7,607 nt of DNA, taken from Nitrospinota bacterium (lineage in GTDB: Bacteria > Nitrospinota_A > JADGAW01). The notes below the pieces were generated by a model. That model saw only the letters and a list, made by a program, of their open reading frames with translations. It was not told where the DNA came from and did not search any database. The stretch spans positions 1 to 7,607 of the forward strand of contig JADGAW010000100.1 of assembly GCA_015231815.1 (NCBI GenBank). The letters run 5' to 3'. The position numbers and the translations under genes were made by a program. Of the stretch, positions 1 to 6,429 are shown in pieces. Within the stretch, counting starts at the first letter, position 1, and every line of letters starts with the position of its first letter.

Positions 1-17
1 TTTACTTCTATTTTATA

Positions 18-34
18 TTGGCACGCTCTTTGTA
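18..34 (+). promoter_or_regulatory. sigma-54 (RpoN) promoter of first flagellin gene
   Basis: TTGGCACG at 18-25, a 4-base spacer, then TTGT at 30-33. The GG (20-21) and the -12 dinucleotide (32-33) are 12 bases apart, as required for -24/-12 promoters. The -24 half matches the RpoN consensus perfectly; the -12 half has GT in place of the usual GC. The predicted transcription start is near base 45, giving a leader of about 60 bases before the ATG at 107. RpoN promoters need an enhancer-binding activator of the FleQ/FlrC/FlbD type. Its site would lie upstream and may fall outside the window. Confidence 0.85.
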
Positions 35-106
35 TAGTGTCTGGCAACACGAATTCGGCGTTACAAATTTAGTAATCAAACTTTTATTTTTACAAGGAGG
101 TACACG

Positions 107-979
107 ATGCCTGGAATGAGGATATACAACAACGTTTACTCGTTGAATTCCCAGCGTGCATTGGGAACAGCAACATCGAAACTGGGAGGGACCCTAGAGA
201 AACTCTCAACTGGTATGAGGGTTAATAAAGGTGGAGATGACGCCGCAGCCCTTGCAATTTCTGAAATCCTGCGTTCGGATATCCGCTCTTATGAGCAGGC
301 TATCAGAAACACAGGAGATTCAATTTCGGTTATTAATATTGCGGAAGGTTCATTAAGTGAACAGACCGGTATTATGACACGAATGAGAGAGTTGGCTCTC
401 GAAGCAGCCAACTTTACCGTATCAAGTTCTCAAAGAACAACAGTAAACCTTGAGTTCCAACAGCTTAAAGATGAAATGGACAGAATTTCTCTTGTTACCG
501 AGTTTAACGGTCAGAAACTTATGAACGGTTCCATGGGATCTGCTGCTGTTGCTCTTGGAATTGCAACATCAACAATGATTGCTCAGGTTGATATTAATAA
601 TAACGGTGAGAGTCAGATTAACCTCAACAACTATGTCAACCTTACCAATATGGATGTAACCGGATTGGGTATTTCTACAACAGGTGTTACAACTGCTGCC
701 GCTGCACAATCATCACTGGCTTTACTTGATACTGCAATTGGCTATGTTACAGCCGCACGAGGTAGTTTGGGTGCAATTCAGAACAGACTTGACAGAACGA
801 TTGCCAATCTTGAAATTGTTGTAGAGAACAACACCGCTGCAGATTCAAGGTTAAGGGATGCCGATATGGCACGGGAAATGTCTCGATTCACCAGAGATCA
901 AATTCTTGTACAAACAGGTACTGCAATGTTGGCTCAGGCTAACCAGATACCAACTTCGGTTCTCAAACTTTTACAGTAA
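107..979 (+). CDS. Flagellin A, short D0-D1 type (first of tandem pair)
   Basis: This is a flagellin, the filament subunit exported by the flagellar type III system; as expected there is no cleavable signal peptide. At 290 residues it is much shorter than enterobacterial FliC, so it consists mainly of the D0 and D1 helical domains. The N-terminal part (about 1-140) includes the typical TLEKLSTGMRVN and MRELALEA segments. A short variable middle follows (about 144-205). The C-terminal part (about 206-290) includes NRLDRTIANLE, NNTAADSRLRDADMA and TAMLAQANQ. The start is fixed by AAGGAGGT at 94-101, five bases before the ATG. Transcription comes from the sigma-54 promoter at 18-34. The gene is followed by a hairpin and then by a paralogue of identical length, about 79% identical by hand count. 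The N-terminus MPGMRIYNN and the GGDDAAALAISE segment (where many flagellins have AGDDAAGLAIS) are distinctive. It could be called fliC or fla, but the sequence does not decide the name. Confidence 0.97.
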   Translation: MPGMRIYNNVYSLNSQRALGTATSKLGGTLEKLSTGMRVNKGGDDAAALAISEILRSDIRSYEQAIRNTGDSISVINIAEGSLSEQTGIMTRMRELALEAANFTVSSSQRTTVNLEFQQLKDEMDRISLVTEFNGQKLMNGSMGSAAVALGIATSTMIAQVDINNNGESQINLNNYVNLTNMDVTGLGISTTGVTTAAAAQSSLALLDTAIGYVTAARGSLGAIQNRLDRTIANLEIVVENNTAADSRLRDADMAREMSRFTRDQILVQTGTAMLAQANQIPTSVLKLLQ

Positions 980-984
980 CAAAT

Positions 985-1020
985 AAGTAAAAAGCAGGTT
1001 ACCTTACCTGCTTTTTACTT
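985..1020 (+). terminator. Hairpin between the flagellin genes (terminator or attenuator)
   Basis: A perfect 15-bp stem, arms 985-999 and 1006-1020 with loop 1000-1005, begins six bases after the stop codon of the first flagellin. The arm AAGTAAAAAGCAGGT pairs with ACCTGCTTTTTACTT. The T-run lies inside the 3' arm and there is no further clean U-tract (TGGTAG follows). It could therefore be a partial terminator that lets some transcripts enter the second flagellin, or an mRNA 3'-end stabiliser. Confidence 0.75.
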
Positions 1021-1105
1021 TGGTAGATTGCCTATATAGAAAAATCAGAACCTTTATAGCATCTAAGACAATTTATAAAAATATTTTCTTACACGGAGGT
1101 ACACA

Positions 1106-1978
1106 ATGCCTGGAATGCAAATTTACAACAATATTCAATCGATGAACTCCCAAAGGGCGTTAGGAAGCGCAACTGCAAGACTTGGGGGTACGCTTGAAAA
1201 ACTTTCCACAGGTCTGAGGGTGAATAAAGGGGGCGATGATGCAGCAGCACTAGCAATCTCGGAAATATTAAGGTCAGATATTCGTTCATTTGAGCAGGCG
1301 GTTCGAAACACCGGTGACGCTGTTTCGGTGGTTAACATTGCCGAAGGTTCGTTAAGTGAACAAACGGGAATTCTTACCCGTATGAGAGAACTTGCTATTG
1401 AAGCTTCAAACTTTACCTTTACCAGTGCCCAGAGAACAACGGTTGATGGTGAATTCCAACAGCTTAAGGACGAAATGGATAGAATTTCACTGGTTACAAA
1501 CTTTAATGGTCGAGCATTATTAAATGGTAGCATGTGTTCAGCAGCTGTTGCTCTTGGTATTGCCGGAGCCCCAATGGTTGCACAGGTTGATATTGATAAT
1601 AATGCTCAAAGTCAGATTAATTTAAACAACTATATTGATATTACCAATATGGATGTAACAGGTTTGGGTCTTTCCACCACATCGGTTACTACTTCAGATA
1701 ATGCGGTATCAGCCCTTGCGTTCATTGATACAGCAATTGACTATATTACTGCACGAAGAGGAAGTTTGGGAGCGGTGACCAACAGGCTTGAAAACACCAT
1801 CTCCAACCTGGAAGTCGTTATTGAGAACAATACTGCAGCAGACTCACGGCTAAGAGATGCGGATATGGCAAAAGAGATGTCTAAATTTACCAGAGATCAA
1901 ATTCTTGTACAAACAGGTACATCTATGCTTGCTCAGGCAAACCAACTGCCAACTTCAATCTTAAAACTTATCGGTTAA
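1106..1978 (+). CDS. Flagellin B, short D0-D1 type (second of tandem pair)
   Basis: This is the second flagellin, also 290 residues, and it aligns with the first without gaps; I counted 62 differences. Conservation is highest at residues 41-60, 121-130, 241-250 and 261-270, and lowest in the middle (about 144-205), which should be filament-surface exposed. The start is set by GGAGGT at 1095-1100. The bases around the start (GGAGGTACAC, one variable base, then ATGCCTGGAATG) match those of the first gene, so translation signals were duplicated too. Unlike the first gene, I find no sigma-54 or sigma-28 promoter in 1021-1105, so expression may depend on readthrough of the preceding hairpin or on an unrecognised promoter. 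It has a single cysteine at residue 144 (TGT at 1535-1537), where the paralogue has glycine; cysteine is rare in flagellins. Many codons differ synonymously between the two genes, which points to an old duplication kept under selection. Confidence 0.97.
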   Translation: MPGMQIYNNIQSMNSQRALGSATARLGGTLEKLSTGLRVNKGGDDAAALAISEILRSDIRSFEQAVRNTGDAVSVVNIAEGSLSEQTGILTRMRELAIEASNFTFTSAQRTTVDGEFQQLKDEMDRISLVTNFNGRALLNGSMCSAAVALGIAGAPMVAQVDIDNNAQSQINLNNYIDITNMDVTGLGLSTTSVTTSDNAVSALAFIDTAIDYITARRGSLGAVTNRLENTISNLEVVIENNTAADSRLRDADMAKEMSKFTRDQILVQTGTSMLAQANQLPTSILKLIG

Positions 1979-1996
1979 TAAACCTTACTTATTTCT

Positions 1997-2038
1997 GCCC
2001 GACAATGTCAAATAACTGACATTGTCGGGCTTTTTTTT
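1997..2038 (+). terminator. Strong rho-independent terminator after flagellin B
   Basis: A perfect 14-bp stem, GCCCGACAATGTCA at 1997-2010 paired with 2017-2030, has a six-base loop AATAAC and is followed at once by eight T residues (2031-2038) and a second T-run (2042-2048). This is a textbook intrinsic terminator. It separates the flagellin unit from the glycosyltransferase gene, so the latter should need its own promoter. Confidence 0.93.
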
Positions 2039-2056
2039 GTCTTTTTTTGTTCATGA

Positions 2057-2130
2057 GTAAAGGGTGAAAGGCTTTTGACAATATTCTGGAACTTTTCCGT
2101 TATATACTAGTGAGAAGTGAAAAGTAAACA
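2057..2130 (+). repeat. GTRAARR-type heptamer repeats upstream of the glycosyltransferase gene
   Basis: There are two small clusters of seven-base units. GTAAAGG GTGAAAG lies at 2057-2070 and GTGAGAA GTGAAAA GTAAACA at 2110-2130. The same unit type (GTGAAGA GTGAGAA) recurs downstream of the gene at 3508-3521. The clusters are non-coding and too short and degenerate to be CRISPR. They resemble the short tandemly repeated heptamers known from intergenic regions of some bacteria; that comparison is from memory. Confidence 0.5.
2075..2105 (+). promoter_or_regulatory. Possible sigma-70 promoter for the glycosyltransferase gene
   Basis: A perfect -35 hexamer TTGACA lies at 2075-2080. A -10-like TTATAT at 2100-2105 is 19 bases downstream, longer than the preferred 17. 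A better hexamer, TATACT at 2103-2108, would need a 22-base spacer. The location, after the strong terminator and before the gene, is right, but the spacing makes this tentative. Confidence 0.35.
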
Positions 2131-2247
2131 CTCAATCGTCGTTTATGGGAAAATTGCTTCAGAATAGAACCATTAACAATAAATGACACACTTTTTAAAT
2201 GTACGGAAGTGTCCTACAGTTCTCGTATCATGATTTACGATTTTATT

Positions 2248-3480
2248 ATGGAACCAGACAAGAAAAACGTCCTTTACATTACATACGATAGCCTTACCTC
2301 ACCTCTTGGACAATCACAGGTTCTCAGCTATATCTATAAACTCAATCAGCGGGGAGTTGACTTCACTATTCTTTCCTTTGAGAACGAAGAGTTTTGTACT
2401 GCAGAAAAAGAAATTGAGTTATCAGACAGGTTACATAAAGAAGGAATCTCCTGGATAAAACTCAGCTATCATAAAGAACCACCACTCTTTTCCACCCTTT
2501 TTGATATCTGGAAAGGTTACCAAAGGGGAAAAAGAATCGTCAATAATACTCCCATTACCATTATTCACACCCGAAGCTACGTACCACAACTCATTGGAGC
2601 GTTGTTGAAAGGAAAATGTAAAGCGAAGTTAGTCTTTGATATACGAGGTTTTTGGTTTGATGAAAGGGTAGAGGGTGGTTTATGGAAAAAAGATGGCTTG
2701 TTGTTTAAGGTTGGAAAGAAAATCGAAAAATATCTCTATAAGAAAGCTGATGCGGTTATTGTCTTGACTCATAACGCTAAGAAAACCCTTTTGGAATATA
2801 GCTTTCTTAAAAAACAAAGCAAAGATATTCATGTTATTCCAACATGTGTCGATGGAGAGATTTTTCAGAAGGCAAGAAAATCTGAGGCAATGGAAACTAA
2901 ATATAGACTTGATTTTCTTTCAGAGAAAGATTTTGTTCTTCTATACCTTGGCTCATTAGGTACTTGGTATTTATTGGATGAAATGCTGGATTTTTATAGC
3001 TGCTTGAAGAAGAATTTTAAAAACCCTGCTTTTTTATTCGTTACTCATTCAGACCACAATCTTCTTAGAGAGAAATTACGGGAAAAGAATATATTAAATG
3101 CTCATATTATCTCTGCTGACAGTAAGGATATTCCATCGATTCTTAAGTTTACCGATGCTTCAATTCTTTTTTATAAACCGTTGTTTTCAAAAAAAGCTAC
3201 ATGTCCGACGAAACTTGGAGAATCTCTTGCTGCCGGTCTTCCGGTAATAATAAACAGCGGGATTGGTGACACCGAGTCTTTGGTAGAGGAGCATAATGTC
3301 GGGGTTGTCGTTCGTGAATTTTCTTTAGAGCATTTTGAGGAGAAGTCGAAGACATTTCTTAATACCTTCTTAAGTGATGAAACGAAAAAGAGGTGTGAAA
3401 ACCTGGCCAGAGAAGAATTTAATATAGAAAGTGCTGTGAATACATACCTTGAAGTGTATGGGGGCGAGTTGAAGCGTTGA
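2248..3480 (+). CDS. GT4-type glycosyltransferase
   Basis: This appears to be a cytoplasmic GT-B-fold glycosyltransferase of family GT4, moving a sugar from a nucleotide-sugar donor onto a glycan, lipid or protein acceptor. Residues are numbered from the ATG at 2248 (410 residues). The N-terminal Rossmann domain opens with NVLYITYDSLTSPLGQSQV (7-25), the usual opening of this subgroup. HTRSY (107-111) and DIRGFWFDERVEGG (131-144) follow. The C-terminal donor domain has LLYLGSLGTWYLLDEML (231-247) and TKLGESLAAGLPV (321-333). E325 matches the second Glu of the GT4 EX7E motif, but the first Glu is absent (Ala). An earlier GTG at 2209 and ATG at 2230 are in frame. I prefer 2248 because the family homology starts just after it, none of the three has a good ribosome binding site, and the GTG lies in an imperfect inverted repeat (2185-2213). 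The gene stands alone between the flagellin terminator and convergent ispF. Its acceptor is unknown; flagellin or an envelope polysaccharide are both possible. Confidence 0.88.
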   Translation: MEPDKKNVLYITYDSLTSPLGQSQVLSYIYKLNQRGVDFTILSFENEEFCTAEKEIELSDRLHKEGISWIKLSYHKEPPLFSTLFDIWKGYQRGKRIVNNTPITIIHTRSYVPQLIGALLKGKCKAKLVFDIRGFWFDERVEGGLWKKDGLLFKVGKKIEKYLYKKADAVIVLTHNAKKTLLEYSFLKKQSKDIHVIPTCVDGEIFQKARKSEAMETKYRLDFLSEKDFVLLYLGSLGTWYLLDEMLDFYSCLKKNFKNPAFLFVTHSDHNLLREKLREKNILNAHIISADSKDIPSILKFTDASILFYKPLFSKKATCPTKLGESLAAGLPVIINSGIGDTESLVEEHNVGVVVREFSLEHFEEKSKTFLNTFLSDETKKRCENLAREEFNIESAVNTYLEVYGGELKR

Positions 3481-3521
3481 AGCGTTGAAGGGTAGAAGGG
3501 TTGAGGAGTGAAGAGTGAGAA
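3468..3521 (+). repeat. Degenerate GTTGAAGS octamer tandem array over the gene end
   Basis: Successive units are GTTGAAGC (3468-3475), GTTGAAGC (3476-3483), GTTGAAGG (3484-3491), GTAGAAGG (3492-3499) and GTTGAGGA (3500-3507). The period then drops to seven with GTGAAGA (3508-3514) and GTGAGAA (3515-3521). The array begins inside the last codons of the glycosyltransferase gene, supplies its stop codon, and fills nearly all of the 52-base gap to the end of convergent ispF. No transcription terminator is visible in the gap. Confidence 0.8.
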
Positions 3522-3532
3522 GTTTTATTTTT

Positions 3533-4018
3533 TCACGGGTTTTTATAGAGAAGAACTGTTGCAAGAGCTGCAATTCCTTCTTCTCTTCCGGTAAATCCCA
3601 GATGCTCTGTTGTTGTGGCTTTAATGTTGAGGCATTCATTATCAATTTTTAAACAGTTCAAAAGGGTTTTTTTCATCTGGGGAATATGAGGAGCCAGTTT
3701 CGGAACTTGCGCAATAATTGTAGTATCTATATTAATTATTTCGAAAGATTTATTCTCAAGATTTGTTAATACTTCATTTAATAAAGATAATGAAGAAATA
3801 TTTTTATATTTTGGATCGCTGTCAGGGAAAATATTTCCAATATCACCCATAGATGCAGCACCAAGAAGAGCATCCATTAAAGCATGAATGAGAACATCTG
3901 CATCTGAATGACCATCGAGTCCTCTTTCAAAGTCAATTTTAATTCCTCCAAGAGTTAAATCCCTGTCTTTAACAAGGCGGTGAACATCAAAGCCAATTCC
4001 TGTTCGTAAATTTTTCAT
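3533..4018 (-). CDS. ispF: 2-C-methyl-D-erythritol 2,4-cyclodiphosphate synthase
   Basis: IspF catalyses the fifth step of the MEP isoprenoid pathway. It cyclises CDP-methylerythritol 2-phosphate to the 2,4-cyclodiphosphate and releases CMP. It is a cytoplasmic homotrimer with zinc and a divalent metal at the subunit interfaces. The 161-residue length is normal. The zinc ligands of the E. coli enzyme (D8, H10, H42) correspond to D11 and H13 in GIGFDVHR (7-14) and H45 in DVLIHAL. GHSDAD (36-41), IFPDSDP (63-69) and ATTTEHLGFTGREEG (134-148) are the other family signatures; E138 corresponds to E. coli E135. The ATG at 4018 lies directly before the conserved start, although no clear ribosome binding site precedes it. 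The usual partner ispD is not adjacent. The gene converges on the glycosyltransferase gene and diverges from the response regulator gene. Confidence 0.97.
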   Translation of the reverse strand: MKNLRTGIGFDVHRLVKDRDLTLGGIKIDFERGLDGHSDADVLIHALMDALLGAASMGDIGNIFPDSDPKYKNISSLSLLNEVLTNLENKSFEIINIDTTIIAQVPKLAPHIPQMKKTLLNCLKIDNECLNIKATTTEHLGFTGREEGIAALATVLLYKNP

Positions 4019-4187
4019 ATTTATTTTTCACAATTTCATGATGCAGATAACTAACCGATTAATAAATTTCCTGATTTTAGTTCATTTATGCAGTAAGAGA
4101 AGGTTGTTATTTTACTATGAGCTTTTATCGTAATCACCTTATCTTAATAAATCGTTGTACTGGACTTTCTCAAAAGTTAAATTACAG

Positions 4188-4193
4188 TATAAT
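4188..4193 (+). promoter_or_regulatory. Likely -10 box of the response regulator gene
   Basis: A perfect TATAAT lies at 4188-4193, about 50 bases before the ATG at 4246, which would give a leader of roughly 45 bases. No good -35 hexamer lies at 16-18 bases (CTTTCT at 4165-4170 is poor), so an activator or a weak promoter is likely. I saw no confident promoter for divergent ispF in 4019-4245. Confidence 0.4.
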
Positions 4194-4217
4194 ACCGAAA
4201 TTATATCAGCACGTTTT

Positions 4218-4243
4218 TTAAGAATTTTAGAACCTCTTCTTAA
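4218..4243 (+). repeat. Inverted repeat ahead of the response regulator start
   Basis: TTAAGAA (4218-4224) and TTCTTAA (4237-4243) are perfect inverted arms with a 12-base loop. The right arm ends two bases before the ATG and occupies the position where a ribosome binding site would lie; none is present. It could be a weak RNA hairpin limiting translation or a protein-binding site. The arms are AT-rich and short, so chance is possible. Confidence 0.4.
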
Positions 4244-4245
4244 GT

Positions 4246-6372
4246 ATGACTAGAAAAATCCTTATCGTAGATGATATTAAAGAGAACCTTTTAAGTCTTG
4301 GAGCTCTCTTGGAATCAAATGACTACAGCTATATCAGTAGTTCTGGGGGGAAAGAAGCTCTTAAGATTCTCAGTACTCAACATGGCATTATTGATTTAAT
4401 CATCATGGATATCAATATGCCGGAAATGGATGGTTTTCAAACTGCCAAGTTGATTAAGGACAGACCTAAGACAGAAAACATCCCCATAATTTTTTTAACA
4501 GCAGGGCGGGAAGATTATGCAAAAAAAATGTCTGGTTTTCTTGATGGTTCTGTTGATTTTATAGAAAAGCCAATAGATGATGTTGTTCTTTTAAGCAGGA
4601 TTGCAGCCTTCATGAAATTCAAGAAAGCTCATGATGAACTTTTGAGACTCAATAAGGGGTTGCACAAAAAAATTCTGGAGTGTGAAAGGGTTGAAGAAAA
4701 ACTTGCACTTTCATCCATTGTTTTTGAAAATTCAATAGAAGGTATTGTTATTACCGATGTTGAGGGAAATATTGAATTAACCAACCCTGCATTCTTAAAA
4801 ACAACAGGTTATGAAGAAAAGGAAATTCTTGGAGAGAATATGCGTATTCTCAAATCGGGAAAGCAGGATAAAGAATTCTATCAGGAGTTTTGGGGAAGTA
4901 TATGTGGAGAAGGTCATTGGGAGGGGGAAATTTGGAATAAGAAAAAGGATGGTGGAATATACCTTGAATATCTTTCCGTTATGTCCATTAAAAATGCCAA
5001 TGGGGAAACTCTTCGGTATGTTGGTTTTTTTACCGATGTTACTGACCGGAATGAAGCAGAGCGTCTTTTAATTCATAATGCCCTCCATGACACCTTAACT
5101 GGTTTACCAAACAGATTGGCGTTTAATAATGCAATTAACGATGCCATAAAAAAAGCCGAGGAAGATTCTCAGCTCATGACGATTATGTGTATTGGTATTG
5201 ACCGCTTTAAAAAGCTCAACGATACCATTGGACATGGTGCCGGAGATGAATTGCTGAAACAGGTTGTAAAGAGGTTTCAGATTATTACTCCGCAAAGTAC
5301 CATTATTTCCCGGCTTGGAGGAAGTGAATTTGCCTTTCTTTTTCCTGAAATATCCCATGAGGATGATGCTTTTGCCTTGGCTCACCATATTCTTGAAGAA
5401 ATTAAATCTCCCTTTAAAATAAATGGTAATGATAATTATATAACCGCCAGTATTGGTATTGGTATTTTCCCCAATGATGGAGAAACTTCAGAAATTCTTG
5501 TAAAAAACTGTATCCTCACACTCAATCGGGTAAAAGAGCAGGGAGGGAATTCTTTTCAACTTTTCAATCATGTCATGAACATGAAGGCAGTTGAAATGGT
5601 TAATATTGAACGGAACTTAAGAAAAGCTCTTGTTAAGGATGAAATTATTGTTTATTACCAGCCAAAGGTAAATATTCAAACAGGTAAAATCGTTGGAGCA
5701 GAAGCTTTGGTTAGGTGGGTTAGACCTGAGGAGGGAATGGTTTCACCAGCTAAATTCATTCCTATTGCAGAAGAGAGTGGACTTATTTGTCTTATCGGAG
5801 AATGGGTTTTACGAGAAGCATGCAGACAAGCTGTCGAGTGGCATAAATGCGGTCATGAGGATTTTAGTATTGCAGTTAACCTCTCCTCACGACAGTTTCA
5901 GGAAAGGGATTTAGTTGCAACAGTTCGTTCAACTCTTAAGGAAACCGGACTTGACCCCAATAAACTGGAATTGGAAATTACAGAAAGTATTATTATGGGT
6001 GATGTTGAATCAGCTATTTTTACTATGAAAGAGCTAAGTGTTATGGGAGCTAAGCTTTCTATTGATGATTTTGGAACAGGTTACTCCTCCCTCAGCTATC
6101 TGAAGAGGTTTCCTATTAATACCTTAAAGGTTGACAGGTCGTTTATTTGTGATATGACAGAGAATATTGATGATGCTGCTATTGCTACGACCATTATCTC
6201 CATGGGGAGAACCCTGAACTTAAAAGTCATTGCTGAAGGGGTTGAAACAAAAGCTCAGATGGAGTTTTTGAAAAAGCACAACTGTGATGAAATTCAAGGT
6301 TTTTACTTCAGCAAACCTTTACCCGCCAATGAATTTAAAGAACTGCTGGATAATGGTGACTTTGATACCTAA
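4246..6372 (+). CDS. REC-PAS-GGDEF(degenerate)-EAL response regulator, predicted cyclic di-GMP phosphodiesterase
   Basis: This is a soluble 708-residue protein. The REC domain (about 1-120) has D9 and D10, phospho-acceptor D55 in LIIMDINMPEMDGF, T85 and K108, so it is competent for phosphorylation. A helical, probably coiled-coil linker (about 121-155) leads to a PAS domain with PAC-type tail (about 155-270). The GGDEF domain (about 275-440) keeps LTGLPNR (285-290) and guanine-contact residues N325 and D334. Both metal-binding positions are lost: the first Asp of DxD is G317, and the motif reads GGSEF with S360. No RxxD inhibitory site is present. The EAL domain (about 450-708) keeps every catalytic residue: E486 (EAL), N545, E577, D607 and D608 (DDFGTG), K628, E664 and Q684. 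The predicted activity is therefore hydrolysis of cyclic di-GMP to pGpG, controlled by phosphorylation and the PAS domain. There is no membrane segment and no partner histidine kinase in the window. The start is fixed by REC homology (MTRKILIVDD). Lowered cyclic di-GMP generally favours swimming, which fits the flagellin neighbours. Confidence 0.95.
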   Translation: MTRKILIVDDIKENLLSLGALLESNDYSYISSSGGKEALKILSTQHGIIDLIIMDINMPEMDGFQTAKLIKDRPKTENIPIIFLTAGREDYAKKMSGFLDGSVDFIEKPIDDVVLLSRIAAFMKFKKAHDELLRLNKGLHKKILECERVEEKLALSSIVFENSIEGIVITDVEGNIELTNPAFLKTTGYEEKEILGENMRILKSGKQDKEFYQEFWGSICGEGHWEGEIWNKKKDGGIYLEYLSVMSIKNANGETLRYVGFFTDVTDRNEAERLLIHNALHDTLTGLPNRLAFNNAINDAIKKAEEDSQLMTIMCIGIDRFKKLNDTIGHGAGDELLKQVVKRFQIITPQSTIISRLGGSEFAFLFPEISHEDDAFALAHHILEEIKSPFKINGNDNYITASIGIGIFPNDGETSEILVKNCILTLNRVKEQGGNSFQLFNHVMNMKAVEMVNIERNLRKALVKDEIIVYYQPKVNIQTGKIVGAEALVRWVRPEEGMVSPAKFIPIAEESGLICLIGEWVLREACRQAVEWHKCGHEDFSIAVNLSSRQFQERDLVATVRSTLKETGLDPNKLELEITESIIMGDVESAIFTMKELSVMGAKLSIDDFGTGYSSLSYLKRFPINTLKVDRSFICDMTENIDDAAIATTIISMGRTLNLKVIAEGVETKAQMEFLKKHNCDEIQGFYFSKPLPANEFKELLDNGDFDT

Positions 6373-6379
6373 CCCAAAT

Positions 6380-6389
6380 TTCTTAAGAA
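6380..6389. repeat. Palindrome TTCTTAAGAA after the response regulator gene
   Basis: This is a perfect 10-bp palindrome eight bases after the stop codon at 6370-6372. It uses the same half-sites (TTCTTAA and TTAAGAA) as the inverted repeat just upstream of the same gene. With no loop it cannot form a terminator hairpin. I saw no convincing terminator for either convergent gene in 6373-6429, only AT-rich sequence with T-runs. Confidence 0.35.
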
Positions 6390-6429
6390 GCTCAAAAGCT
6401 GTACTGATTTAAATTTTTTCATACTTTTT

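Noticed and set aside
1020..1031. TTGG...TTGC resembling a sigma-54 promoter before flagellin B
   Set aside because: The GG and GC dinucleotides are 8 bases apart; functional -24/-12 elements need about 12.
1135..1533. 132-codon open frame antisense to flagellin B
   Set aside because: It is a mirror of a highly conserved coding sequence, with no ribosome binding site and no recognisable protein features. Similar antisense or shifted frames within the phosphodiesterase and hydrolase genes were rejected for the same reason.
3468..3521. CRISPR array
   Set aside because: The units are 7-8 bases with no spacers, and no cas genes are present; it is a simple degenerate tandem repeat.
6373..6429. 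Terminator built from TTCTTAAGAA or AGCT-CAAA-AGCT
   Set aside because: The first has no loop and the second has only a 4-bp stem with its T-run well downstream; neither would be a stable terminator.
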